From positions 7,429 through 25,045 of the forward strand of contig DIUS01000151.1 in NCBI GenBank assembly GCA_002423075.1: a stretch of DNA of 17,617 nt. Reading direction: 5' to 3'. Position numbers and translations under genes: made by a program. The notes beneath the pieces are model-generated. The model worked only from the letters and a program-made list of their open reading frames with translations, was not told the DNA's origin and did no database searches. This document shows positions 7,754 to 14,654 of this stretch, piece by piece. How positions within the stretch are numbered: the stretch's first letter is position 1; each line of letters starts with the position of its first letter. The stretch comes from Microbacteriaceae bacterium UBA6152. Lineage in GTDB: Bacteria; Actinomycetota; Actinomycetes; Actinomycetales; Microbacteriaceae.

Positions 7754-8552
7754 CAGCTCGGATGCCGTATTCCGCATTGAGCTTTGCCTCGCGCTTGTCC
7801 ACACGTTTGTCGTGCAGTACTGCGATCGCGGCAGCCAGGAAGTAGAGGCCGACCATCGGGAGCGCGAGCAGGATCATGGACAACACGTCTGCGGCTGGTG
7901 TCGCAATAGCGGTGAAGGCCGTAATGGCGAGTATTGCCCACCGCCACCCTCTGAGAATGGTCTCCGCCGACATGACGCGCGCGAAGTTAAGCATGACAAG
8001 AACCACGGGAAGAACGAAGCCGATGCCGATCGCAAGAATCAGCTTGAGACTGAAGTCAAGGTAGCCCTGCGCCGTGAAGAGGGTGAAGGTGTCTGCGGCG
8101 GCGAAGCTCGCCATGATGGTGACGATATTGGGCAGAAGGAACCATCCCGCAGCGCAGCCTGCGAAAAACAGCGGCACAGCCGCTGCGATGAAGCCGATGG
8201 CATAGCGCTTTTCTGTGCGATGGAGCGCCGGAACGATGAAAGCCCAGAGCTGGTAGAGCCAGATCGGCGACGAGATGACGATGCCCAGGGTGATGGCGAT
8301 GAGCATCGTCGTGTCGAACGCCTCGGTGACGCGCGTGTACTGGATAGCCGTCTCGCGATCATCGGCCAGGCCGACGGCAAGCACAGGGGCGCTGAGAGAT
8401 TCCCACACCGGGGCGACGAGCCAAAAAGACGCAATCGTCCCGGCCAGAATGGCGAGGGCTGCGCGCGTCAGCCGCTTTCGCAACTCGACGAGGTGCTGCC
8501 CGAGGGACATGCGGCCCTCGGGGTTCCGGGGCCGCGGCTCGCGGCCGGCCAC
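7746..8552 (-). CDS. tatC: Sec-independent (Tat) translocase subunit TatC
   Basis: 268-residue polytopic subunit that recognises twin-arginine signal peptides and forms the Tat translocase with TatA. It has the N-terminal signature NPEGRMSLGQHLVELRKRL just before transmembrane helix 1, VTEAFDTTMLIAI before helix 2, SSPIWLYQLWAFIVPALHRTEKR in the first cytoplasmic loop (including the conserved FxxPxL-type segment), and six hydrophobic helices ending near residue 245, with a basic cytoplasmic tail (HDKRVDKREAKLNAEYG). The start is GTG at 8552, 3 nt after the tatA stop. An internal ATG at 8510 (MSLGQHL) with GAGGG upstream is the alternative, but the NPEGR segment before it looks conserved in relatives. 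It overlaps helY by 8 nt. Confidence 0.96.
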   Translation of the reverse strand: MAGREPRPRNPEGRMSLGQHLVELRKRLTRAALAILAGTIASFWLVAPVWESLSAPVLAVGLADDRETAIQYTRVTEAFDTTMLIAITLGIVISSPIWLYQLWAFIVPALHRTEKRYAIGFIAAAVPLFFAGCAAGWFLLPNIVTIMASFAAADTFTLFTAQGYLDFSLKLILAIGIGFVLPVVLVMLNFARVMSAETILRGWRWAILAITAFTAIATPAADVLSMILLALPMVGLYFLAAAIAVLHDKRVDKREAKLNAEYGIRADG

Positions 8553-8555
8553 GTG

Positions 8556-8807
8556 CTACTGGGAGGCTGAGGAGTCGGTGCCCTCGGTGCTCGCGACGGG
8601 CGACGCGGGTGCCTGTGCAGCAGGAGGCGTCGACACGGTCTCGGCCGCCGCCGGAGCATCCTCGTCTTTGTTCTTGATCTCCTTCTTGAAGATCGTCATC
8701 GACTGGCCGAGGCTGCGGGCGAGCTGAGGAAGCTTCGGGGCGGCGAACAGAAGAATCACTACCAGGAGCAGGATGAGGCCGGTCCAGCCTCCGAGATTTG
8801 CCGGCAT
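8556..8807 (-). CDS. tatA: Tat translocase subunit TatA
   Basis: 83-residue Tat pore-forming subunit. A short N-terminus (MPANLGG) leads into one transmembrane helix (about 8-22), the hinge FAAPKLPQL (standard families have FGxxKLP), and an amphipathic helix ARSLGQSMTIFKKEIK, with a low-complexity Ala/Pro/Ser/Thr tail. Membership of the TatA/E family is clear from the hinge and helix. No tatB is seen in this window. The ATG at 8807 is preceded by AAGGA about 10 nt upstream. It begins 97 nt after pafC, so an internal promoter is possible. tatC follows 3 nt after its stop. Confidence 0.95.
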   Translation of the reverse strand: MPANLGGWTGLILLLVVILLFAAPKLPQLARSLGQSMTIFKKEIKNKDEDAPAAAETVSTPPAAQAPASPVASTEGTDSSASQ

Positions 8808-8841
8808 GTTGCTCTAGTCCTTCGGTCGACGGGTGACGAGG

Positions 8842-8852
8842 TAGACAGTCTA
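8842..8852 (-). promoter_or_regulatory. Candidate tatA promoter -10 within an 11-bp palindrome
   Basis: TAGACAGTCTA is a perfect palindrome around a central A. Read on the minus strand, its TAGACT (8847-8852) fits the TANNNT -10 pattern and would start transcription about 33 nt before tatA, leaving room for the AAGGA ribosome-binding site. No good -35 is seen. The same TAGACT hexamer precedes the HAD gene at the head of the array. Confidence 0.3.
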
Positions 8853-8880
8853 GCGCGATGGCCTTGAGCTCGCCTGCGAA

Positions 8881-8896
8881 CCGCGCCTCGGCGCGG
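8881..8896 (-). terminator. GC-rich stem-loop between pafC and tatA
   Basis: CCGCGCC-TC-GGCGCGG forms a 7-bp all-GC stem with a 2-nt loop (effectively a tetraloop), starting 8 nt downstream of the pafC stop on the minus strand. There is no following T-run, so it is not a classical intrinsic terminator. It could instead be an attenuator or a 3'-end stabiliser separating pafBC expression from the tat genes. Confidence 0.3.
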
Positions 8897-8904
8897 CACG
8901 CAGA

Positions 8905-9888
8905 TCATAGAAGCCGATTCGACGCCGAGTCTGCGTCGAGCGCAGCTCGGGCCCACGCGGCGACGGCGCTGCGGGCGTCGGAGGGTTCGAGAACCTCGAC
9001 TTCTCCAGCCAGCCGTGCCGCGATGCGCCCCAGTATGCCCGGGTGCGAGATCGCCAGGGTGACGAGTGCGCGATTGCCCTCGATGCGCACCGCATCGTCG
9101 GGGCCGCGGTAGTCCGCGATGAGCGGGAGCCCGACGACCGGCAGAGCAATTGTCACTCGCTGATCTGCCCCGGTGCTGCGGAACAGCTCATCGGCGTCGG
9201 CATGGGAGGTGTGCGCATCGGCCGTGCCCAGCAGCTCGACGCTCGCGATACGGTCGAGCAGGAAGGTGCGCTCGGCTTCGCGGGAGAGGCACCACCCTCG
9301 CAAGTACCAGGCATCATCGACACCGTCGAGTCGAATGGGGTCGACCTCGCGCAGTTCGCGGTCGCCCCTCGTCGTCACGTAGTCGATGCGTACGCGTCGC
9401 CCCTCAGAGATCGCAACACCGAGCTGCCGCTGCACGGCGTCGATCGAACCCGCGCGCACGGCGAGCGGAGCGGGCGCTGCAGACGCGCCGCGCGCGAGCT
9501 TCGACATGAGGGCTGTCACGTCGACGCGTGCGGCGAAGTCGGGAAGTGCGGCCACGCGCTGCAGGCCGGCCAGCAACGCCGCCGCCTCACGCGCTGAGAA
9601 GCGGGGCTTGTCGTCAAGGGGAGCGGCGCGAAACCTGATCAGGTCGCGCTGCTCGAAGTCGTCCCAGTCAATGTCGAAAAGGGTCTCGTGCGTGTACGTA
9701 CCGTCGGCACCCGGCGTGCCGCTCATGGCGATGAGGGTCACGGCCTTGCGCATCTGCTCGGGCGAGATGCCGAAGTGTTCGGCCGCATCGGCGACGGTGA
9801 CACGCACCTGGTCGATGAGGTAGGGCACGAGTGACAGCAGGAAGGTGAGCTTGTCGGTCGCTCGCGCCGGCGCCGGGCGCTCAGCCAT
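8905..9888 (-). CDS. pafC: WYL-domain transcriptional regulator PafC
   Basis: 327-residue regulator that, with PafB, activates the LexA/RecA-independent DNA-damage response in mycobacteria. A winged-helix region lies at about residues 10-90 (helix-turn-helix around TVADAAEHFGISPEQMRKAV, 31-50). A helical linker follows, then a WYL domain at about 150-235 with a true WYL triplet at 194-196 (DDAWYLRGW) and the conserved RTFLLDRI. The C-terminal WCX-like extension runs to the end. The start ATG at 9888 overlaps the pafB stop by 8 nt (ATGGCTGA). Adjacent pafB and downstream tatA-tatC-helY are the standard synteny. The ligand or signal is not readable from sequence. The name is based on position in the pair plus the WYL architecture. 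Confidence 0.92.
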   Translation of the reverse strand: MAERPAPARATDKLTFLLSLVPYLIDQVRVTVADAAEHFGISPEQMRKAVTLIAMSGTPGADGTYTHETLFDIDWDDFEQRDLIRFRAAPLDDKPRFSAREAAALLAGLQRVAALPDFAARVDVTALMSKLARGASAAPAPLAVRAGSIDAVQRQLGVAISEGRRVRIDYVTTRGDRELREVDPIRLDGVDDAWYLRGWCLSREAERTFLLDRIASVELLGTADAHTSHADADELFRSTGADQRVTIALPVVGLPLIADYRGPDDAVRIEGNRALVTLAISHPGILGRIAARLAGEVEVLEPSDARSAVAAWARAALDADSASNRLL

Positions 9889-10870
9889 GAGCCTGCACCA
9901 CGCTCTGCCATCGGGCCCGCACGGCGTCACGCACCGCTACCGGTTCGACCACGCGCACATCGGCACCGAACGCCGCGAGCTCGTCGGCGAGAATGTCGAG
10001 ATCGGTCGCGTGCACGATGAGTTGGCCGTCGACCTCTGTCGTGCCCGGCCGATTGCGCAGCACCACGTCGGCCTCGCTGCCCGGTCGAGCCGCGACCGTC
10101 GCGACGGTCGACTGCCACAGGGCCTCGAGCTCGACGAGCACGTGCACGGGCTCGTCGGCGCCGGGCCGGTGGGTGGCGGGTGAACCGGTCGACTCGACTG
10201 CGCTCACGATGCGGCGCAGCAGGAACGTGCGCGCAGCATCCGCCCGGTCATCGTGCGCATGCAGGTGCCAGCGTCCTTCGTGATAGACCAGAGCGAGCGG
10301 AGAGACCAGGCGGCGCTCGGCCGACGGCTGGCCGGGCTTGAGGTAGTCGAACGACACCTGATGGCCGCGGTCGATCGCGGCGCTCAGCGGCTCATAGGCG
10401 GCATCGCGCGTGCGAATCGTCGGTGCGAAACCGATGACGTCGTCGTCGATGCGAAGGCCGAGTGAACGCAGCTTGGTGAGCGCGCGGCGTGAGTCGGTCG
10501 ACAGCGAGCCCTCGCGCCAGACCTGAGCGGCGAGCGTCAGTAGCGCGTACTCCTCGGCCGAGAACTCAAGGTCGTCGGGCAGCTGGTAGCGCGAGGGCGG
10601 AATGCGATAGCGCTGCAGCTTGGTGTCGCCCTCGGCGCCGCGCTCGTCAACGGTTTCGAGCGGCACGCCGAGGTCGCGCAGGTCTTCTTTGTCGCGCTCG
10701 AACTGCCGCTCGAGACTCGCACGATCACCGCCCTGCTCGTAGCGCGCCGCGTACCCGGTGACGGTCGAGAGGATCTCGGCCTTCGTCAGCCCCTGCTCGG
10801 TGGCGAGCAGCGCCAGCACGAGGCTGAACAGCCGCTCCTCGACCGGAACCTTGCGCGCCGCATCGGCCAC
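9881..10870 (-). CDS. pafB: WYL-domain transcriptional regulator PafB
   Basis: 329-residue partner of PafC. An N-terminal winged-helix DNA-binding region occupies about residues 9-90 (EERLFSLVLALLATEQGLTKAEIL, then SLERQFERDKEDLRDLGVPLE, the typical PafB-type helix-turn-helix). A WYL domain lies at about 155-225 with RLVSPLALVYHEGRWHLHAHD and RTFLLRRI; the triplet here is Trp-His-Leu at 201-203. A WCX-like extension closes the protein. The start is GTG at 10870, 8 nt after the FKBP stop; the open frame extends upstream to 11134 only as a shadow of the FKBP gene. No good ribosome-binding site precedes the GTG at the normal distance, so coupling to the upstream gene is likely. In proteasome-bearing actinobacteria pafB usually follows pafA, which is absent here. 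Confidence 0.92.
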   Translation of the reverse strand: MADAARKVPVEERLFSLVLALLATEQGLTKAEILSTVTGYAARYEQGGDRASLERQFERDKEDLRDLGVPLETVDERGAEGDTKLQRYRIPPSRYQLPDDLEFSAEEYALLTLAAQVWREGSLSTDSRRALTKLRSLGLRIDDDVIGFAPTIRTRDAAYEPLSAAIDRGHQVSFDYLKPGQPSAERRLVSPLALVYHEGRWHLHAHDDRADAARTFLLRRIVSAVESTGSPATHRPGADEPVHVLVELEALWQSTVATVAARPGSEADVVLRNRPGTTEVDGQLIVHATDLDILADELAAFGADVRVVEPVAVRDAVRARWQSVVQAHG

Positions 10871-10878
10871 GACGCGCT

Positions 10879-11874
10879 CTAGCCCTCGATCCCGAGGATG
10901 TCGACGACGAAGACCATCGTCGAACCCGTGGGAATTGTCGGCGGCGACTGGCCCTCGGGATAACCAAGCTCCGGCGGGATCACCACGATGACTTGCGAGC
11001 CGACGGTCTTGCCGATGAGGCCCACCGCGAGGCCAGGCACGATACCGTTCGGGTCGTCTTCGAAACTCGCGATCGTGAAGGTCCCGGCAGCGCCGCGGTC
11101 CCAACTCGAGTCGAAGATCGTCTCTGTCTCCCATAGCAGACCCGTGTAGTGCAGTACGGCGCGGTCGCCCTCGGCAATCGGGGTGCCGTCGCCGCGCACC
11201 AGGGTGTGAGAGCGCAATTCGGTGGGCGGCTCTTCATTGGGGATCGTGACGCCCGGAATGCCGTCGGGCGTCGTCACGACGGCGGGAATACCCGACGCGC
11301 CGAGCTGCGGAGTGCCGGTTGCCCGACCGAGGTAGGCAGCCTGCACATCGAAGACGAGCACGAGGGGGTCGGCGGCGGCAAGACCCGCCTCCTCAACGGG
11401 ACCTCCGAAGACGTCACCGACGGTGCCGGTCACCGCGAAGCGCGAACCGACGGTCGCGCACTGCAGCGACCCGGCGAGCAGGTCGACCTCGGCGCCTGCC
11501 GTGCGTCGCAGCGGCGCTTGCGCGTCGTCGTAGGAACTCTGCGTGATGAGGTCGCCCGAGACGGCTGAGAACACACTGAGCTGAAAGTCGACGATCTGGC
11601 CGGCGGCGATCTGATCGCCCTCCCCCGCGTCGATCACGGCACTCTCAGGCGTCTCCGAGCGCAAGGGCGTCGGAAAGTCAACGGTCGGAGTCGAACCGAA
11701 TGCACCGCTCGCCGACACGAGCGCAGCGCTCGCGCCCTCCGGCACGACGGGCACGCAGGCGTCAGAGCCGAGGGAACTCGTGCAGGCCACGAGCGAGCCG
11801 GCGAGAGCCGTCGTGAGAAGGAGGGCTGAAGCGGTGCGCGCAGAGCGCCGAGGGGTCGCAGTCACGCCTGTCAC
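10879..11874 (-). CDS. FKBP-type peptidyl-prolyl cis-trans isomerase, lipoprotein
   Basis: 331-residue secreted lipoprotein. Residues 9-30 form a lipoprotein signal (RRSAR, hydrophobic core) ending in the lipobox LVAC with Cys31 as the acylation site. The C-terminal domain (about 220-331) is a recognisable FKBP: VLHYTGLLWETETIFDSSW, GIVPGLAVGLIGKTVGSQVIVVIPPELGYP and GSTMVFVVDILGIEG carry the Tyr, Phe-Asp, Tyr and Phe pocket residues, although the usual VIPGW tryptophan is Leu. Residues about 85-200 look like a second, degenerate FKBP-like unit (DQIAAGQIVDFQLSVFSAVSG ... VGSRFAVTG ... LVLVFDVQAAYLG). The likely role is prolyl isomerisation of exported proteins at the membrane. The start is GTG at 11874, overlapping the trmI stop (GTGA); a GTG at 11865 is an alternative. 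FKBP genes commonly sit beside pafBC. Confidence 0.9.
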   Translation of the reverse strand: MTGVTATPRRSARTASALLLTTALAGSLVACTSSLGSDACVPVVPEGASAALVSASGAFGSTPTVDFPTPLRSETPESAVIDAGEGDQIAAGQIVDFQLSVFSAVSGDLITQSSYDDAQAPLRRTAGAEVDLLAGSLQCATVGSRFAVTGTVGDVFGGPVEEAGLAAADPLVLVFDVQAAYLGRATGTPQLGASGIPAVVTTPDGIPGVTIPNEEPPTELRSHTLVRGDGTPIAEGDRAVLHYTGLLWETETIFDSSWDRGAAGTFTIASFEDDPNGIVPGLAVGLIGKTVGSQVIVVIPPELGYPEGQSPPTIPTGSTMVFVVDILGIEG

Positions 11875-12860
11875 TCTATCGGGCGGCGCGCCGACTTCTC
11901 CGCGAGCGCCTGTGCATCGCGGGCTGCTTTGCGTAGCCGCTTGTCGCTCGCCTGACGGTCGCCGACGGCACCCGGAGTCCACAGCTCGACATCCTCATCG
12001 CCGTGCTCTGTCTTCGAACCGCGCGTGGCCTTGACGAAGCGCCCGACGCCGGGTGCAAGGCGTCGAGCCGTGAGCAGAAAGCCCGTGTGGGCGACCATGC
12101 GGTGATCCGGCCGTACCGAGAGACCGTCGACGTTCCAGCCGCGCACCATGGTCTCCGTCGAGACGGGCTCGGTGAAGGTCTCGGTGTGACGGATGGCCTC
12201 CGCCACCCGCGACAGCTGCGTGGCCGTGGCGACGTACACGAGCAGCACTCCCCCGGGCGTGAGTGCCTCGGCAACCGCGTCGAGGCACTCCCACGGCGCG
12301 AGCATGTCGAGCACGGCGCGGTCGGCAGTGCCGGCGGGCACGACCGTCGGCAGAGCATCCTGCAGATCACCCAATGTGATCGTCCAGTTCTCGGGGCGGG
12401 CGCCGACGAAGGCGCTCACGTTGCCCTCGGCGATCTGCGCGAACTCCTCGCGGCGCTCGAATGAGAACAGGTGCCCGTGGTCGCCGATCGCGCGCAGCAG
12501 CCACATGCTCAGCGCGCCCGAACCGACTCCGGCCTCGACGATACGCGCGCCCGGAAAGATGTCGGCCTGCGCCAGAATCTGAGCGGCATCCTTCGGGTAG
12601 ATGATGGCCGCCCCGCGGGGCATCGACATGACGAAGTCGGTCAGCAGCGGGCGCAGCGCCAGGTAGGCGACGCCCTGCGAGTTCTCGACGACGCTGCCGT
12701 CGGGCAAGCCGATGAGAGCTTCATGCTGCAACACGCCTCGGTGGCTGTGAAAGGCGTTGCCGACCTCGAGGGTCACGGTGTTGAGCCGGCCCTTCGGGTC
12801 GGTCAACTGCACCTGGTCGCCTTCGACGAACGGGCCGCTCTGACGTCGGACAGTCATCAT
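11871..12860 (-). CDS. trmI: tRNA (adenine-N1)-methyltransferase TrmI
   Basis: 329-residue class I SAM-dependent enzyme predicted to methylate A58 of tRNA (m1A58) as a homotetramer. An N-terminal beta domain (about 10-80: GDQVQLTDPKGRLNTVTLEVGNAFHSHRG) is followed by IIYPKDAAQIL, SAM motif I IVEAGVGSGALS at 107-118, and DRAVLDMLAPWECLD carrying the Asp/Pro-type catalytic motif. Late motifs include GWNVDGLSVRPDHRMVAHTGFLLTARRL. The C-terminal tail is charged (RQASDKRLRKAARDAQALAEKSARR). The start ATG at 12860 overlaps the HAD stop (ATGA). In actinobacteria trmI usually lies immediately upstream of the mpa/arc proteasome genes; here the FKBP gene follows directly. Confidence 0.95.
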   Translation of the reverse strand: MMTVRRQSGPFVEGDQVQLTDPKGRLNTVTLEVGNAFHSHRGVLQHEALIGLPDGSVVENSQGVAYLALRPLLTDFVMSMPRGAAIIYPKDAAQILAQADIFPGARIVEAGVGSGALSMWLLRAIGDHGHLFSFERREEFAQIAEGNVSAFVGARPENWTITLGDLQDALPTVVPAGTADRAVLDMLAPWECLDAVAEALTPGGVLLVYVATATQLSRVAEAIRHTETFTEPVSTETMVRGWNVDGLSVRPDHRMVAHTGFLLTARRLAPGVGRFVKATRGSKTEHGDEDVELWTPGAVGDRQASDKRLRKAARDAQALAEKSARRPIE

Positions 12861-13540
12861 GCGGCGCCGGTGGCTCGGTGGTGGTGGCGCTCGAGGGCTG
12901 CCGAGAGGTCGGCGAGCGTGCAGCCCTCGAGGGTGGGCCACAGCTCGTGCGTCGGGCCCTCGTGCAGGGTCAGGTGCAGCGGCACGCCGATCGTGGCGGC
13001 GCCCGAGGCGACGGCCGAGACGAGCCCGAACTCGCTGTCTTCGATCGCAATGCAGTCGCCGATCTCGACACCGAGTCGCTCGGCCGCGAGCAGATAAGGC
13101 TGAGGGTGCGGTTTGGGGTGTTCGACGTCATCGCCCGCGATCACCACGTCGAATACCTCGTCGCCGATCGCCTCGGCCACCTGCAGAGCCATGCGGCGGA
13201 TCGACATCGTCACGAGCGCGATCGGGATGCCCGCCGAATGCAATTCGGCGATCAACTCGCGCGCGCCGGGGCGCCAGGGCACTTCTGTGCCCATCTGCAC
13301 CATCACTCGGTCGGTGAGCGTGCCGATGATCTCGTCGACCTCGAGCGCGACGCCCGCCTGTTGCAGGATGATGGCCGACTGCACGAGACCCGAGCCGACA
13401 AGCTGCATGCCCTGGGCGTCATTCCAGGTGCCGCCGTGCTCGGCGACCAGCTCGGTCTCGGCGCGCATCCAGTAGGGCTCGGTGTCGACGATCGTGCCGT
13501 CCATGTCCCACAGAACGGCGGCAGGGGTCGGGGCGGTCAC
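12857..13540 (-). CDS. HAD-superfamily hydrolase (beta-phosphoglucomutase-like)
   Basis: 227-residue haloacid-dehalogenase hydrolase, subfamily IA. Motif I is DMDGTIVDTEPYW (nucleophile Asp12, acid/base Asp14), motif II VTMS at 110-113, motif III lysine in HPKPHPQPYL (Lys143), and motif IV IEDSEFGL (Asp168). The alpha-helical cap falls at about 18-90. The family includes sugar-phosphate phosphatases and phosphomutases; the substrate cannot be told. The start is GTG at 13540, with a TAGACT hexamer 8 nt upstream suggesting a leaderless transcript that would head the ten-gene array. Its stop overlaps trmI by ATGA. It is divergent from the PAC2 gene, separated by 73 nt. Confidence 0.92.
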   Translation of the reverse strand: MTAPTPAAVLWDMDGTIVDTEPYWMRAETELVAEHGGTWNDAQGMQLVGSGLVQSAIILQQAGVALEVDEIIGTLTDRVMVQMGTEVPWRPGARELIAELHSAGIPIALVTMSIRRMALQVAEAIGDEVFDVVIAGDDVEHPKPHPQPYLLAAERLGVEIGDCIAIEDSEFGLVSAVASGAATIGVPLHLTLHEGPTHELWPTLEGCTLADLSAALERHHHRATGAA

Positions 13541-13548
13541 GACGCACG

Positions 13549-13554
13549 AGTCTA
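13549..13554 (-). promoter_or_regulatory. Candidate -10 element heading the HAD-trmI-FKBP-paf-tat-helY-lnt-ppm1 array
   Basis: TAGACT on the minus strand, 8 nt before the GTG of the HAD gene, fits TANNNT and would give a leader of 0-2 nt. No clear -35 is seen. The HAD-PAC2 gap is only 73 nt, so this is the natural place for the promoter of the minus-strand array. Confidence 0.4.
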
Positions 13555-13563
13555 GTTGCGTTC

Positions 13564-13569
13564 TATCCT
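13564..13569 (+). promoter_or_regulatory. Candidate -10 element of the PAC2 gene
   Basis: TATCCT on the plus strand, about 45 nt before the PAC2 GTG start, resembles TATAAT at 4 of 6 positions. Transcription from here would start near 13576 and give a leader of about 38 nt that carries the GAGAGG ribosome-binding site. No clear -35 is seen. Confidence 0.3.
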
Positions 13570-13613
13570 GGGGCGACCCCTCGGCAACGGTCGGGGCTCA
13601 GAGAGGTGCATCG

Positions 13614-14540
13614 GTGAAGCAGAGCGATCTGTTCCGCAGCGGGCGACTGCTCGTCGTCGCGTTCGAGGGCTGGAACGACGCTGGCGAGGCCGCGAGTGGT
13701 GCGGTGCGTGCCCTGAAAGATGTGCTCGACGTCGTGCCCATCGCCGACATCGACCCTGAGGACTACTACGACTTCCAGTTCAATCGCCCGCACATCGAGA
13801 CCGACGACGATGGCCGGCGGCACCTGCGCTGGCCAGGCGTCACGCTCTACGGCCCAGCGGGCGGCGACGCGAAGCCCCGCGCCCGCACGATCGCCGACGA
13901 CCCCATCGGAGTCAGCGGCACCAACCACGAGAACATCTACCTGCTGCTCGGCACCGAGCCCTCCCGCGGCTGGAAGACCTTCGCGACCGAGACGATCGAC
14001 CAGGCGCTCACGGCCGACATCACGGGCGTGATCCTGCTCGGTGCCCTGCTCGCCGATGTGCCGCATACGCGCCCCATTGCCGTCCAGTGTTCGAGCGAGA
14101 ACCCCGAGGTGCGCGACGAGCTCGGTGTCGAACGCAGCAGCTACGAGGGCCCCGTCGGCATTCTCAGCGTGATCGCGGCGATGGCCGAAGAGGCGGGGAT
14201 TCCGACGGTGTCGCTGTGGGCATCCGTGCCCCACTACGTGCACAACGCGCCGTCGCCCAAGGCGACGCTCGCCTTGCTCGACAAGCTCGAAGAGCTCGTC
14301 GACGTGGTGATTCCGCGCGGCGACCTACTCGACGACGTGCGCGAGTGGGAGGAAGGCATCGATGCCCTCGCCAACGATGACGACGAGATGCGGTCGTACA
14401 TCGACCAGCTCGAGCGCGCGCGCGACGCCGTCGAAGCGCCCGAGGCGAGCGGCGAGGCGATCGCGCAAGAGTTCGAGCGCTACCTGCGCAAGCGCGACGA
14501 CGAACCGCCGGCCGACGCGCCCGGACCCGGTGCCGGCTGA
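13614..14540 (+). CDS. PAC2-family (proteasome assembly chaperone-like) protein
   Basis: 308-residue PAC2-family protein. Signatures are LLVVAFEGWNDAGEAASGAVRAL near the N-terminus (about 12-34), DIDPEDYYDFQFNRPHIE, the mid-domain IYLLLGTEPSRGWKTFA, ADITGVILLGALLADVPHTRP, and GILSVIAAMAEEAGIPTVSLWASVPHYVHNAPSPKATLALLDKLEEL. An acidic helical tail follows (about 245-300). The start is GTG at 13614 with GAGAGG about 7 nt upstream; an open frame extends to 13482 but would run through the HAD promoter region. Actinobacterial PAC2 proteins resemble eukaryotic proteasome assembly chaperones and are often encoded near the proteasome locus, though their function in bacteria is unproven. The 3' side is an intergenic repeat region. 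Confidence 0.9.
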   Translation: MKQSDLFRSGRLLVVAFEGWNDAGEAASGAVRALKDVLDVVPIADIDPEDYYDFQFNRPHIETDDDGRRHLRWPGVTLYGPAGGDAKPRARTIADDPIGVSGTNHENIYLLLGTEPSRGWKTFATETIDQALTADITGVILLGALLADVPHTRPIAVQCSSENPEVRDELGVERSSYEGPVGILSVIAAMAEEAGIPTVSLWASVPHYVHNAPSPKATLALLDKLEELVDVVIPRGDLLDDVREWEEGIDALANDDDEMRSYIDQLERARDAVEAPEASGEAIAQEFERYLRKRDDEPPADAPGPGAG

Positions 14541-14559
14541 GGGCTGGTCGACTGTCCGC

Positions 14560-14646
14560 TAGACCCGGCGTTCTGCCGACTACCTCGGCGTGTCGCCCGC
14601 TCTACCCGGCGTATCGCGCCGAACTGCCGGTGTGAGCGACACCGCA
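14560..14646. repeat. Degenerate ~22-bp tandem units downstream of the PAC2 gene
   Basis: Four approximate units begin at 14560, 14581, 14603 and 14625 (lengths 21, 22, 22 and about 22). The shared core is TACCCGGCGT followed by TCGCCG-like bases, most alike between the second and third unit. The last one contains a perfect 6-bp hairpin (CGGTGT, loop GAGCG, ACACCG at 14628-14644). The units do not encode a plausible protein. They lie 20 nt after the PAC2 stop and may contribute to transcript termination. Confidence 0.45.
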
Positions 14647-14654
14647 GCGAGCCG

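Noticed and set aside
6428..7780. Plus-strand open frame of 450 codons opposite helY
   Set aside because: helY carries all helicase motifs in the other strand; this frame has none and is His/Arg/Val-rich shadow sequence.
10871..11134. PafB start upstream in the 417-codon frame
   Set aside because: The upstream part is the shadow of the FKBP 3' end; homology-like sequence begins at the GTG at 10870.
14628..14644. Intrinsic terminator of the PAC2 gene
   Set aside because: The 6-bp hairpin has no T-run after it; kept only as a component of the repeat region.
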